A stretch of 64,000 bases of DNA from Epithemia pelagica (Eukaryota > Bacillariophyta > Bacillariophyceae > Surirellales > Surirellaceae). The first letter of the stretch is position 1. Each line of letters begins with the position of its first letter. The position numbers were made by a program, and so were the translations under genes. Below are positions 31,878-43,999 of this stretch, in pieces. Location: contig OX337231.1 of the NCBI GenBank assembly GCA_946965045.2, positions 744,001 through 808,000 on the forward strand. The letters are read 5' to 3'. Under the pieces are notes generated by a model. It searched no databases. It was not told the origin of the DNA and saw only the letters and a list, made by a program, of their open reading frames with translations.

Positions 31878-33551
31878 ATGCAGAAGGCCACGATGAGTTT
31901 GATCTCCATCAGGAACAACAACAAGAATAGCAAGTTCACTTGGAAACACCACCACCCCCACAAGACGACGACAAGAAGGACGAATCGTCATGCCGGTTGG
32001 TATCGAATGGTATCCTGTGACTGGAAGCTCTTGCTGCTCATGGTTTTGATTGGACAGTTTGTGGTTGTGGTGGTCCATTTGTATCCCTGGCGCAACATGA
32101 CCATTGGTTTTCGAGGAGGAGAAGAATCGTTGCCCAGTGACATGGATTTGATTTTACAGATGCTGCATCAGAACAAAAATGAGACCCATGCGTTGTTTCC
32201 GTCGTCCTCCGCCTCCTTGTCCTCCACAGTTGACAAGGTGGAAAATGGTTCATCCTCTTCATCCCCGTTTACCGTCTTTTGGAATCTCTATCTGCCCTCG
32301 GGTCCGAATAAAGGAAGACGCACCTATGATGCTCTGCGCGAACAAGTTCATCAAGTGGCTCGATCGGCCGCCAAGGAACCGCTGGTGCTCAAGTATGTCA
32401 CAATTGGCAATCAGTCTCTCTTCATGAACCATCAAATCATGACCAATTGGGTCAATCTGGCCTGTGCCAAACATTCCAATCTCAAATGTCATCACGTCAA
32501 GCATGTCGCAAGAGGCTTTGAAGAAGTCACGCTGGATGAATTGTACGACCATTGTCTGGCAAAGGGTGACAATGACTACACTGCCAAGGTGGCCTATATT
32601 CACAACAAGGGGTCCTACAATCCTCAGGGTACCTATGATAACGAACGAAAGAAGTATATACGTCAAGATTCGTGGCGACGACATGCTACCGCAGCTGCCC
32701 TCCATCCCCACTGTCGTCACTTGTCGAATTCCTCGTCTTCTTCTTCTTCTTTTGTGGAGAACAACCAGACGAACAACACATGCAACGTGTGTGGTTTGTT
32801 TTTTGTTCCCCTTCCCTAGAATCATGCACCGGGCAACTTTTGGACAGCTCGTTGCGATTACATTCGTCAATTGAAGCGACCATCCTTGTTTCGTCAGCAA
32901 ATGGATCACTTGGTGTACCATGTCTATGTACCCATGGTAAAACGGGGTCGTCTCCTCGTGTCGATTGATCGCACGTTCATGGGTCACTTGCGGTGGTCCA
33001 TGGAAGCCTGGGTGGGATCGCATCCTAGCGTGCGACCCTGTGACATGTCCATGGAAGCAGATCTCAAAGAGTGGATCCATGAGACTCGTCTCAATGTGAC
33101 GGCTCCCATTGGCCAACCGGATCATACCGACAAGGTGTTGAAGTGGGCCTTGTTTCCCCGACATGACTGGGAGACCCTGGTGGCTCATTCAAACCCAGTA
33201 TTCGATCCATCCCAATTTGAAAACGTCCAGACTCGACTACGAGATTATAATATATTGGGTGGTATGCTGTTGCGATGGAACGCTGTCTATGGCGAAACAA
33301 CCATGCCTCCCGACGATTCCTGGATCTGGTCCTTTTATCCGGATGGACCTGTGTGGAAACAAGGAGTGCAACAACATGGTATGGCCAATGTCTATGAAGC
33401 CATTTCCAAACCCTATTGGCCGGCCTCTCAACAACGCATCGCAGAACGAGTCGCGTTGGCGCCACGCCCAGTATACGTATACAACAGGAGTAAAACAAGA
33501 CACTCCACTATCATCCGCAAAAGACTTGTCGGGCCCCGGACAAAAATATGA
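31878..33551 (+). pseudogene. glycosyltransferase-like family copy 3, TGG-to-TAG stop and lost terminal stop
   Basis: More divergent paralogue of copies 1 and 2, from ATG 31878. Its anchor LLLLMVLIGQFVVVVVHLY, PFTVFWNLYLPS, VAYIHNKGS, GNFWTARCDYIRQL and DDSWIWSFYPDG are kept. The frame stops at TAG 32817-32819 within CNVCGLFFVPLP|NH, where copies 1 and 2 have Trp, and then continues in the same frame. At the end the family's TAA has become CAA (YWPASQQRIAER), so the frame runs about 30 codons further to a TGA at 33549-33551. With two lesions a functional full-length product is unlikely. Confidence 0.78.
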
Positions 33552-33888
33552 TTTTTCAATGTGACAGAGTCTTCCGGAATCGAGATATCCATCCCCCGTC
33601 GTGTTATGTCTAGTCTCGAATGACACCTTCACCATGCCAAAAGTAGACCAACTTGACAAAGAAGTCGCATTAATTGGATAAAGATGAAATGCAATATCCT
33701 GATGTTGAATTTCTCATTGTACCTCTGCCGAAGGGAAGCATGGCCATTCGAACCGTTCAAGACGAATGCCAAGAAGTTCAATGTCGCGAACTTCATGAAG
33801 CTTTGTCCCAATTCCAGACATCAACCAATCGGTAATACAGAGGTAGTTGTGAATCGATGGCCTCATAAAAGTATAAGTTTGAGCTTGG
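33552..33888. other. intergenic, nothing recognised
   Basis: 337 bp between GT copy 3 and the copia 3' LTR. The last five bases (CTTGG, 33884-33888) are the probable left target duplication. Confidence 0.4.
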
Positions 33889-34118
33889 TGCGAGTAGTGG
33901 AAAAGAACGGCGGTCTCTTTCCCATTGAGCAATCCGTAAAAGGATACTTATTCTGATAATCACTATTATGTTAGGCCTAAATTCTCACTAAACTCACTAC
34001 GATCTTTTCTTCAATATCTTGGATGAGTCATTCCATCCATTCGTTCACATCGCTCATCATTCGTGATTGATGAGTCTTGTTGCCGAGTATAAGCTTGCTA
34101 CCCCAGCTATACTCGCAC
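33889..34118 (-). repeat. copia 3' LTR
   Basis: 230 bp, TGCGAG...TCGCA. See element entry. Confidence 0.92.
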
Positions 34119-34142
34119 TCCCTCTCAAGCGCAATATCTCGG

Positions 34143-37100
34143 CTACCATCCACACAGTAGCTTCCGAATTGTTTCAAATGTATCTTTCGTCAGACCCTTT
34201 GTCATTATGTCTGCACGTTGTTTCGATGTCTCGATCTTTTCAACCGTGACTCGATTCGGCTTTAAGTGCGATCGAAACCAGTGCATTCGAATCGCATAGA
34301 ACTTTGATCTTGGTGTGAACCTGCCCGGCTCCATGTTCGCGAGCGTCAGGGCACCATTGTTATCTTCCCACACTGTGGTCTTGAATTTCGTGCTCTGATC
34401 TTCTGTCATGCCGACACCTCGTGCCACAGTTTTCAGAAGTTCCAGAAGAGGCAACACAGATTTCATCGCCACACTGAGCGCTGTGTATTCCGCCTCCATT
34501 GTTGATGTTGCAATATCCGATTGCAACTTGCTTTGCCAAATGACTGGACAGTTTGCGATGCAGATGGCAAACCCAGTTCGGCTCTTGACACATGACGGAT
34601 CCATCTTATCCTCATGTGGCCACAGACCCGCGAAGTCTGCATCAACGTAACAATCGACGTTGAGATTGTCGTAAGTTGGACGGAGGATGAGTCCTTTCTC
34701 CATTGTCCCTTTCAAGTATTGTCCGATCCTTTCTAACGCTTCTTCGTGTGTTGTCTTAGGATCATGGGTGTATCGTGCACATTGACTGACGGCATATGTG
34801 ATGTCGGGTCTTGAATGTGCTTGCAAGTATTGCAGCATTCCAATGACACTTGGATAGCTGAATTTGCACTGTGCTGGAGTCCCATTTTTGTTTGCCACCA
34901 GAGGATCCTTCGATGCTGGTGTCCGTTTCATGGGTTTGTCTCCAATGTGAAGTGCCTCCACAATTCGCTTGATCAGGCCCTTCTGCGTCAACGTGATAGT
35001 ACCATCACTATCGTTGCGTTCAATGTGTACGCTGAGAAATCCGGCTACACTGTCTTCGATCTCGAGTGTCACGTTCTGTTGATTCTGGAGTTTCCCAAGA
35101 AACTCATCAATCCACTTGTGTCGTCCACATAGACCAGCACGATTATTTTGTCGGACATGAACAGACACGGGTCAATGTGTTCCTGTGACTTGAGTCCGAC
35201 TTGTTCCAATTTGCTTTTCAGATGAAGGAAGAAGTTGTATGGTGCCTGCTTTAGGCCATACAACGATCAAGTAAGTTTCAAGACTTTCCCTGGTTGTGCA
35301 AACCCTCTCGGCATCTCAACATACACGCCACTTTTCTTTTGTTCTTCTTCTGTCATCTTGTCCCAATTGGGATCCTTGTCAATCGGCGCATGTACAAATG
35401 CTGCCGTGTAATCAACTTGTACCGTGGACAGATTCAAAATGATGGAAAGAATCATCATCAGGCGCACAGTCGTCCAATTCACAACGGGTGCAAACGTGTC
35501 GAAGAAATCAACTCCTTCGACTTGTTTGTCCCCCCGTGCACAAAACCGTGCTTTCAATTTGCGTACGGATCCATCGGGATACCGTTTGCACTTGAACGCC
35601 CACGTGCCAGGTAAGACATTCATCCATGTCTCTCTTGCCACGACTTCCCATGCTTTCATCTTCTCATGAAGCGTGTTGTATTCTTTCTTGCAAGCCTCCC
35701 AGTACCCGTCTTTGTCAGGACCGTTCATGGCTTGTTCCCATGAGGGATTGTCTGCAGCATCGGCCTTGGTTGCCAATGCCATAGGATGCATCTCTTCAAT
35801 CCAGCGTGTGTCCGGATCTGTATGACGATCCAGCCACAGGTCCATGGCCAATAGGTCTTTGGATTTGGACGCGATTGCGCTGGTCAGAGTGTCCCAGGTA
35901 AGGGATTGGAGGAACTGTGCATTCAACAGCTCTCGTCTCACTTTTTGCTTTGGCCTTGTTGACCCACGAGGAAAGTAAAAAGTCGATGCCCACAATCGCT
36001 CATCGAACAAGTGACGATTGGGACGACGTTCTCTTTTGCCCCTTCCATGTGATTCTGGATCGGGTTCGGCAAAGTGCCTATTACGGCGTTCAATCTCTTC
36101 TTGTCTTGTCGTGCTGTCATCGTCTGAGTCGTCTTCAAAAACGATCTCATGTTCTTCCTCGTCGGCTTCTCCCTCTGGAGGCAACAATTCACCATTTGGA
36201 GCTCCCTCTGGAGGTAACAATCCACCTGTTGGATCTTGGCTTGGCAATTCACCGGGTTCTGGAGGTGGTTCTGGTCCTTGTCCTCGCTCTGTTGGCTGTT
36301 CCAGTGGAGGTTGGAATCGAACATGGTTCCTTGCAGCTCGGCCTCTCCCCCCGTCAACAGACGTTGGAACAGGAACAATGGGTAAAGGTGGAGTGGGCAA
36401 TGGACGAGGAGGACGTGGCTGACGTCGGGCATGCCGTTCCGCAATCTCGGAATCGGTCATCCACTCGTCTCCAAGCTCCAAATTACCATCATCATCGTCT
36501 TCGTCAGGCAGGTTAGATTCAGTGCCCGCCGCCAGCAGGCGTTGCCAAAAATCACCGTTCAAATTTGGCTCATCTAAGAGCCCGCCAGAATCGGCATTAG
36601 GGACCGTAGAGAATAAATCATCGTAGACCACATGATACTGTGAGCTGATGAATCCCGAGCAAAGATTGAGTATACGACCAACAGTAGTAGAATGGTCGGG
36701 CGAAATCCCAAGAAACTGACCACGTCGTGCCTTGGCTTGCCATTTAGGCAACTTCTTTCCGTCTTGAAGTTTGGGGTCCAGGACGTATACAGGACATCCC
36801 CATACGTGACTCCGCTGAAGGTGGTGAAAATCGGAGAATGTGATGCCAGAGAAGATTTCGAGTGGAGCGATGTTCGTCCGGCGATTCGGAAGGTGGTTCC
36901 AGAGCCAGACGGCGTGCTCAACGGCAAAGGGCCAAAGATGCAAATGCATTTGCTCGGGCCACTGAATGGTCGCGTGTAGTAACATAGTACGGGCCCAAGA
37001 CATCGTGGTCTTTACTGCCCTTTCCGCGACTCCATTCTGGTGATGTGCCCCAACACCTGAGAAGCTGATACGTTGACCACATCCGTGTACATGGTTCACA

Positions 37101-38584
37101 AATTCTTCTCAGCCAAACGGCGCATTATCGGCGCAGTACTCTCGTATCTTGACACCGTATTCATCCGCGAACCGCTCAAACTTCTTCTTTGAACTGATCG
37201 TCTCACCAACTCAAAGGGACACTTGGTTCGCCAAGAAGATCATGCCAGAGGCATGGTCGACAAACAGAGTTCCCCCTCTATACTGTTCTTTGGTCCTCTC
37301 TTTTCCATACGTGTGAGGAAGACGTCCACGAATCGTTGATTCGTATTGATCAATCGAAACACAATCTCCTGGTTGAAGGTGCTCCCTCTTGAGCATACTG
37401 TCTTTCCCATCCACCAATCCACCGTGATTCGAATGAGGCGTCCGGCGATGTTGCTTCCCGAGCATACAAGCTGCGCACAAAGGTATGACGCAACTTGTTG
37501 TCTTCGCTTCTTTTGTCTCCAGCACTAACCGTCGACGGTTTGCTTTTGGATCTCGACAGAGCGTCTGAATCCATTGCATGTTGGCATGGCCAAGCTTCCA
37601 GTGCCACAGCAAGAGCTCCCTTTGCGATGCCGTCAAGTTCTGGTTAGTCTCGTCGGCCACATTCATCAAGCCACTGTGATTTGCCGTGGACAAGGCCGAC
37701 CTGACGGAATAGCCATAACCCAGCATCGTTGCATCTTCGAAGGTAAGTCCCATTTGATTCACATTCCCTGTGAGCATAAAGGGAAGATTACTACCGGAGT
37801 TATATGGAAATTCTAACCATGTCCCATCCGGGATTTGCAACTGCGTTTTCTTGTGGTCGAGTACCAGTTTTCCAGCTTGCTGTTCTTGGAAGAACGTTTG
37901 CGGGCTGAACAAACGAATCGAGGCTTCTTGTACGTAGTATGCTTTCGTCTTGATCGTTCGAGCTACTCCCATAACATCTCTAACCATCCATTGGACCGTG
38001 CCAAAACCTCGGACTGCTGTTGTTCCAGACAATCCATTCAACGATGAGATTTCGGCTGGTTGAATTGGTCCGACGAAGTCTTGGAAATTTGGCGTCAACG
38101 ATTTGGACGCTCCGGAATCGATCACAATGGGAAGCACATCTTGTTCTCGTTGACTCATGTACACCGTCATGCGACAGGACAATTTGCCAAAAGTCTCACT
38201 ATTCAAACCAGAACAATCAACCTGATTCAACGGGACAGTGACGGCTTGAAAACTTTTCAGTTGTCCAAAATTGGCTGCTGCAACCATGCTTTGTCGCAAC
38301 ATCAGTTTCCAAGGGGTCTTTCGTCTTGTAAGGTCAGCGCCAAGCCACGCCCCATGACTCAACAATTTGATTGTCTGCCACTGACGAACTGGATCGACTT
38401 GTGGTAGCAAGGAATCGTCCTTCAGGGCCAAACTCCAAAGCGACAATCCACCAAAGATTTGGTCTCGAAGAGTCTTCGTTGTGTCGTTTGTTGCTCCCTC
38501 TGGAGATGACGTTCTCGGGTTGGTCCAGTTGTCCCAGTCGTCCGTGTTGTACCAAAGACAAGGACGGTTGTTTCGCCAGATCAT
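34143..38584 (-). pseudogene. copia pol: protease, integrase, reverse transcriptase, RNase H (multiple stops)
   Basis: Minus-strand order. Aspartic protease VIDSGASKSL, GAG-preintegrase LLLWHWKLGHANMQW with the C-C pair CAACMLGK, and integrase core starting DCVSIDQYES. Then TGA 37211-37213 and TGA 37109-37111, and GVGAHHQNGVAERAVKT. The RT region has VQVDYTAAFVHAP, then TGA at 35267-35269 just before SLYGLKQAP-like YGLKQAPYNFF, and the catalytic YVDD. A frameshift follows (~35110-35150). RNase H has QSKLQSDIATSTMEAEYTALS. The three stops lie in one continuous frame, and each is one C-to-T change from an Arg CGA codon. The element is non-functional. Confidence 0.9.
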
Positions 38585-39339
38585 GTTAGGATTCTCACCT
38601 TTAACTAGGTGGTGGTGGAATCTACAACACATCGACTGATGCTAGTATTTTATGGCATCCGATGACATTTGTGTAAAAGTGAGAAAAGAATGACGGCATG
38701 CTCGCGGACCTTTAATTTTGGCCAAGGCATGCTCGCAATGCACGCGCTATCGGCGACCGCTCGGATATTGACTATGGCCCATCACGTGCGCGCCCAATAT
38801 TCTCAAGCGCGCGCAATCACGATCCGAGTGAGCACCTCCACGACTTACCCCAACGACCTAAGTAATCAAAGCACGAATCACGATCACGCGAGACCATATT
38901 TCCATTCCCACAATTCCAAGAATGCAATCAACAACGCGCCAAGAAAACTACCTATATCACAACAAAGCAAGAGCTGTTGGCATTGGTATATGATATACAA
39001 CTGCATATACTTTTAATACAACAATGCAGGTCTACTCCAACCATTTGAGGACCTATCACACCAGATCCATGGCCGTATACAAGAGCCAGGACCTCGACCT
39101 TCATCAAACACCTTAGTTAGTAATCATCTCACAATCATTAATATCACCATTTTAACACTCATCTTAAGACTAACCTCTTATCAGTGGACCGACTGCCCCC
39201 ACCCACGGCGGACTTCGACTTGCAACTCTTCTCTGACCCGTGGAGGATTGTTGTATCGGTTGGTGATCGATTGTCGGCTCAGCGAGCCTTTTACCCAACT
39301 ACCTATTACCCTTCTGAATTCTCAATGAGAGTTCTGCTA
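38585..39339 (+). repeat. nested element 5' LTR
   Basis: Identical to 43236-43991 except for six transitions and a 1-bp length difference. Includes GCGCGC-rich segments near 38795-38815. Confidence 0.93.
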
Positions 39340-39371
39340 GATTAACAGTCTCATCGCTCATTGCCCTGCAG

Positions 39372-39674
39372 TTGCATTGGATACCTTACTTACCCATCTA
39401 CACCCATTACAGATTGAGCTACCCCAACAAACAAGAGTTAGAGGACAAAACTACCCAACCCAACAACAGGGCCAGCCTGGCTGAGGCTAGGGTCACCAAC
39501 CCTCTCCTATTCCAGGACCTCAAGCTGGACCAGGACTCCGTGCAACTACCTTCCCAATACTCACCTGACCAGTACTTTGCTGAGGACTACGAGCAAGACG
39601 AGGAAGCTACCATTATTCCTGACTCCCTGGTTCAACTCGATCACCGCAACGAGTCCGGAAGTGACCAAGGATAA
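39372..39674 (+). CDS. small ORF in leader of nested LTR element
   Basis: 100 codons upstream of the large ORF, acidic and Gln/Pro-rich (SQYSPDQYFAEDYEQDEEA). It could be a leader peptide or chance. No family recognised, and the start codon is uncertain. Confidence 0.25.
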   Translation: MHWIPYLPIYTHYRLSYPNKQELEDKTTQPNNRASLAEARVTNPLLFQDLKLDQDSVQLPSQYSPDQYFAEDYEQDEEATIIPDSLVQLDHRNESGSDQG

Positions 39675-39843
39675 GTATCTTTAAGTAGTTTGCACAACAA
39701 ACCAGAGACAAAACCGAGTTCCGCACATCCGGGTTCCCAGCACAACACACATCCGGGTACTGACATACGTGGCACACGCGTGGTACATCCGGGTTCAGAT
39801 CACACCACACATTAAATAAACAACGAACCAACCATATACTACC

Positions 39844-42800
39844 ATGGATCCAACATACCCCAAGACACCTTCTCTTCTTTCTGACGACTCAGTACCACCT
39901 GACATATCAGATACACAAGTGTTCAATCATATCACCCAGCATCTATTTGAATGTGATGAAGAACGAGCTCAAGCCCTTCATCAATGGATAAAACATAGTG
40001 GTTTCGAACACATTCTGAATGTCATCGACTATCTTGCAGTCCATCCAGAAAAGAATATCAAGGACCTTGGACAATACAAGTATGGGAACAAGACGATGGA
40101 TCTGAAGACATTTACAAGGCATCAACTGAAGATCCTAGCACATTGGTCACGAGAACAAACCTCAACCCTGCAGCAGTCTGATTTACCTCGCTCTACCTGG
40201 TTGAACCTCACCAAGGCCAATTATGATCATTGGAGAATCAATGCAGACTTCACCAAGCTCCGTCTGAACCAAGGTTGCATTTCGTCATTTCGTTTAGCAA
40301 AAAGAGAGGTGCTACGTCTTAACAACTACATCTCCAATCTTCATCTCGATGATTCATGGCACAGCACAACCTATCAGTTTCTTCTCCACTTTCAACACCA
40401 ATTCCATGTTCTCGACAATCTGGGATCAATGTTTGATCACATTCCTGGCCACTCCACTAGGATGACCTTCCTGATGAAAGCCGTTGAAAAGGTACCTGAT
40501 TTACGACAAGTCAACATCTTGTCTGGTGCAAAGACACTTTGTTATCAATCATATTTCCGTCTTCTCCTTGATGCCGCATATGATCATGACCAAGCAACTC
40601 GAGCACCAAAGTCTAACCGACTTAAGCATACCAAGCAATGCGACTTTCAATATGATCAAGATTTTGATATCAAAGATCTATCACCCAAAGAAAAACACCG
40701 CATGATTAAGAGAACTAACGTGAAGACCAAGAAATCATCTTCGCTTCGTCCAAAGATCAGTCTTCCAAGAGATCTGTGGAGTAAACTCAACGACAATAGT
40801 CGTCAAGTAATCATTGCCTACAACAAGTCTACCCAGAATCCGTCATCAACAACTGCATGCATGGAACAGACGCATACTCTTGACATTGATCCGGAACCTG
40901 ATCCCGACCCTGGTCGTGCATGGATTGACGACATGATTCAAGATGATTCCCAAGACCATCAAGATAATTTCTCTGATCTGATTACCCGGTGTGTTCCTCA
41001 AGTTGTGACCAATCTTGTTGTCAATCATCCAACATCTAATCTTGCTAATTTGGAATCCAATTCCAAGACAACATCCATCCCTAATGATTGTCCCAAGAAC
41101 AACAATTGTAAACAGAAAGTTCAGACATCTCGACATCTGCTCTCTCGCATGTCTACTTTCTCCGGCGACAATCACATGACTGGCTTTAATCATTGGCATC
41201 TTGATCCCATGCAAGATACGGCACCTTCTTTGAGGACTGTTGAAAATGGCGGTAATCCAAATGATGCGTTTGGGAAATATACCAATCGTGTTGTCTGTAA
41301 CCTCAACCTTCTCTTGGATTTACCTTACGATCATGGACCGGATACACCTTCCTTCTTCACACCCATACTTGGAGACTACTGTTCCAAATCATACCTCCAA
41401 GATCAGAACATGGCTGAGAACCGTTATCAGACCGTTAAGAGGACAACATACGTCGTGACCATTTCGGGCCATATCCCTCTTGAGATCCTCAATGGTCGCC
41501 CACCCGGCATTACCCACCCTCTTTTCTTCCTTATCTCGGACAAGGCCCCCTACTTTACCGAATCATATGCCCTCTCCCACTGTCCCTACAGTCCCTACCC
41601 TCCCTCTTTTGTCACGACACTTGGCTACTGGCTTGTTTTTGCCCCTCCTATTGGTGATACTTTGTCTCTGGACACTCAAACCCTTTGTTACTCTGCCATT
41701 CTTCATGATGCACCCACGCCACCCAGCAACCTTTGTGTGGATACCTCTTCAGGGGAGGAATCGCTTCCAAGTGAACCCAACGGCAAGCAAGCTGACATTG
41801 TTCTCATTTCTAGCAAAGGTGAAGATCCACCCACGCAAATTCCAACGATCAAACATGATGACACTATTGGACAACCTTTCCTTGTTTATGATCCAGAGGA
41901 AAATGGGGAGCAACGACAACCGTATAATGGGGAGCAACCACAACCGTGTCTTATAAGATGCGTCATTGATTTAGAACAAGATGCTCTCAAGCAAGAAAAC
42001 TGTATCAAGTACACTTTCTGCAAATCCATTTCCAACATTGACAAGATAATTTCATACCGTCAACATATGGAATACATCAAACAGGACAACCAAGCACAGG
42101 AAACTGAAGATGACGTCTTTCAGTTCAGGGACGTTGTTGCAGATCAAGAACCGTCAAGTATTAGCAACAATCCTGACTACAAAAGAAGTCACTGTAATAT
42201 ACTTGTTGATTGGGAGACTGGGGAGATGATCTATGAGCCTCCGTCACTCATGGTAAGTGATGCCTATGCCAAGAAACATGACCTATTAAATGAACTTGGA
42301 TGGAAACATCTCAAGCGTTTTGTCAAGACCAGTAAATGCCTTGTTCAAGCTGCCAAACAGCAGTCAAGAATCAAGCAAGTCTGTCGTTCCATCAAGTACA
42401 AGTTTGGTTATCAAGTTTCAATGACAAATGAAGAATTAGTTGTTTTGTTAGACAAGCAACATGGTAAAAGAAAGTGGCACGACACTACTGAAGTTGAGCT
42501 CTTTCAGGCTTCACAGATCCAATCCCTCACAAAAGTCAAGGATTGCGTTCAAGCTCAGTTCAAGAGAAGGGAAATGATAAATGCATCACCAGAAGAGTAT
42601 CACAAGAACAAGATTCAAATCCATCTTGTAAAACATGATGATAGTCGCCCAGCACTTCTCATCACAGACGAGGCTTTTACCAAAGAACCGGTTGAGGCAA
42701 TCTTTTTGTGTACTACTTCCATTCACAACTTTCATACAACCACCTGTCTTGGGATTCTCAATGATATGGATATATGGGGAGCAAAAGTTGGAAATGCACA

Positions 42801-43260
42801 CGACCTGGAAGCTTTATCTGGAGAGAAGATCTTGATAGTTGCAAGACAAGAACTCAAGGAATCAGGTCACATCTTGATTACGCACAAGGCCTCAAAGGGA
42901 TTAAAATCTTCAGGAGCATGTCGGCGTGACTGTTTCTTTGACATCCCACTTGACATGGATTTGTCACCAACTAAAGCAGATCCCAATGTTTGGATGAAGA
43001 AGGCACCTGGGGAGCATAGCTCAAAGGGCACCGACAAGACCTACCAACTGAAGAATGATGAACTGATTACTTATTGCCTGAGATATCCCTATGAGAGCGT
43101 CCGGGATACATTGTCAGTAAGCATTGGAAATTCTCGAAAGTATGGACCACGTTCAAGATCATATTCTTCTGAGGAGGAAACGTTCAGAAGCATGACAAGG
43201 AAAATAACAATCCTCACTCGACGAATTGTGGGGAGTGTTAGGATTCTCACCTTTAACTAG
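39844..43260 (+). CDS. 1138-codon gag/integrase/RT-derived ORF of nested element, catalytic cores missing
   Basis: ATG 39844 to TAG 43258, the stop lying inside the 3' LTR. Residues ~1-300 are gag-like (ANYDHWRINADFTKLRLNQG). The protease, the zinc-binding part and the DDE core of integrase are absent. Middle sequence NGRPPGITHPLFFLISDKAPYF...LGYWLVF corresponds to the copia integrase C-terminal region (trip-to-nucleus end). WETGEMIYEPPSLM and KYKFGYQVSM lead into RT. The RT N-terminal part is recognisable but altered (EPVEAIFL, MDIWGAKVGNAHDLEA, ASKGLKSSG, KADPNVWMKKAPGE). It stops before the YVDD box and RNase H. The frame stays open despite loss of every catalytic motif. It is either a recent deletion derivative mobilised in trans or a structural protein under selection. 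Confidence 0.82.
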   Translation: MDPTYPKTPSLLSDDSVPPDISDTQVFNHITQHLFECDEERAQALHQWIKHSGFEHILNVIDYLAVHPEKNIKDLGQYKYGNKTMDLKTFTRHQLKILAHWSREQTSTLQQSDLPRSTWLNLTKANYDHWRINADFTKLRLNQGCISSFRLAKREVLRLNNYISNLHLDDSWHSTTYQFLLHFQHQFHVLDNLGSMFDHIPGHSTRMTFLMKAVEKVPDLRQVNILSGAKTLCYQSYFRLLLDAAYDHDQATRAPKSNRLKHTKQCDFQYDQDFDIKDLSPKEKHRMIKRTNVKTKKSSSLRPKISLPRDLWSKLNDNSRQVIIAYNKSTQNPSSTTACMEQTHTLDIDPEPDPDPGRAWIDDMIQDDSQDHQDNFSDLITRCVPQVVTNLVVNHPTSNLANLESNSKTTSIPNDCPKNNNCKQKVQTSRHLLSRMSTFSGDNHMTGFNHWHLDPMQDTAPSLRTVENGGNPNDAFGKYTNRVVCNLNLLLDLPYDHGPDTPSFFTPILGDYCSKSYLQDQNMAENRYQTVKRTTYVVTISGHIPLEILNGRPPGITHPLFFLISDKAPYFTESYALSHCPYSPYPPSFVTTLGYWLVFAPPIGDTLSLDTQTLCYSAILHDAPTPPSNLCVDTSSGEESLPSEPNGKQADIVLISSKGEDPPTQIPTIKHDDTIGQPFLVYDPEENGEQRQPYNGEQPQPCLIRCVIDLEQDALKQENCIKYTFCKSISNIDKIISYRQHMEYIKQDNQAQETEDDVFQFRDVVADQEPSSISNNPDYKRSHCNILVDWETGEMIYEPPSLMVSDAYAKKHDLLNELGWKHLKRFVKTSKCLVQAAKQQSRIKQVCRSIKYKFGYQVSMTNEELVVLLDKQHGKRKWHDTTEVELFQASQIQSLTKVKDCVQAQFKRREMINASPEEYHKNKIQIHLVKHDDSRPALLITDEAFTKEPVEAIFLCTTSIHNFHTTTCLGILNDMDIWGAKVGNAHDLEALSGEKILIVARQELKESGHILITHKASKGLKSSGACRRDCFFDIPLDMDLSPTKADPNVWMKKAPGEHSSKGTDKTYQLKNDELITYCLRYPYESVRDTLSVSIGNSRKYGPRSRSYSSEEETFRSMTRKITILTRRIVGSVRILTFN

Positions 43261-43991
43261 GTGGTGGTGGAATCTACAACACATCGACTGATGCTAGCAT
43301 TTTATGGCATCCGATGACATTTGTGTAAAAGTGAGAAAAGAATGACGGCATGCTCGTGGACCTTTAATTTTGGCCAAGGCATGCTCGCAATGCACGCGCT
43401 ATCGGCAACCGCTCGGATATTGACTATGGCCCATCACGTGCGCGCCCAATATTCTCAAGCGCGCGCAATCACGATCCGAGTGAGCACCTCCACGACTTAC
43501 CTCAACGACCTAAGTAATCAAAGCACGAATCACGATTACGCGAGACCATATTTCCATTCCCACAATTCTAAGAATGCAATCAACAACGCGCCAAGAAAAC
43601 TACCTATATCACAACAAAGCAAGAGCTGTTGGCATTGGTATATGATATACAACTGCATATACTTTTAATACAACAATGCAGGTCTACTCCAACCATTTGA
43701 GGACCTATCACACCAGATCCATGGCCGTATACAAGAGCCAGGACCTCGACCTTCATCAAACACCTTAGTTAGTAATCATCTCACAATCATTAATATCACC
43801 ATTTTAACACTCATCTTAAGACTAACCTCTTATCAGTGGACCGACTGCCCCCACCCACGGCGGACTTCGACTTGCAACTCTTCTCTGACCCGTGGAGGAT
43901 TGTTGTATCGGTTGGTGATCGATTGTCGGCTCAGCGAGCCTTTTACCCAACTACCTATTACCCTTCTGAATTCTCAATGAGAGTTCTGCTA
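43236..43991 (+). repeat. nested element 3' LTR
   Basis: Partner of 38585-39339. Contains the last codons and stop of the large ORF. Confidence 0.93.
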
Positions 43992-43999
43992 GATCACAC

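Larger units (their letters stand above)
38585..43991 (+). mobile_element. nested non-autonomous LTR retrotransposon (copia-derived)
   Basis: LTRs 38585-39339 and 43236-43991 (~755 bp), each TGTTAG...CTGCTA. They differ at only six sites, all transitions, plus a 1-bp length difference. The target duplication GATCA stands at 38580-38584 and 43992-43996, and the host copia frame rejoins precisely across it (...HRVI/WRNNRPC). A GTGGGGAG polypurine tract precedes the right LTR. The element reads on the plus strand, opposite to its host, and is clearly younger. Confidence 0.93.

Noticed and set aside
22576-32819. Stop codon reassignment to Trp
   Set aside because: Both TGA and TAG are involved, only in duplicated genes, while intact genes nearby use TGA, TAG and TAA as normal stops.
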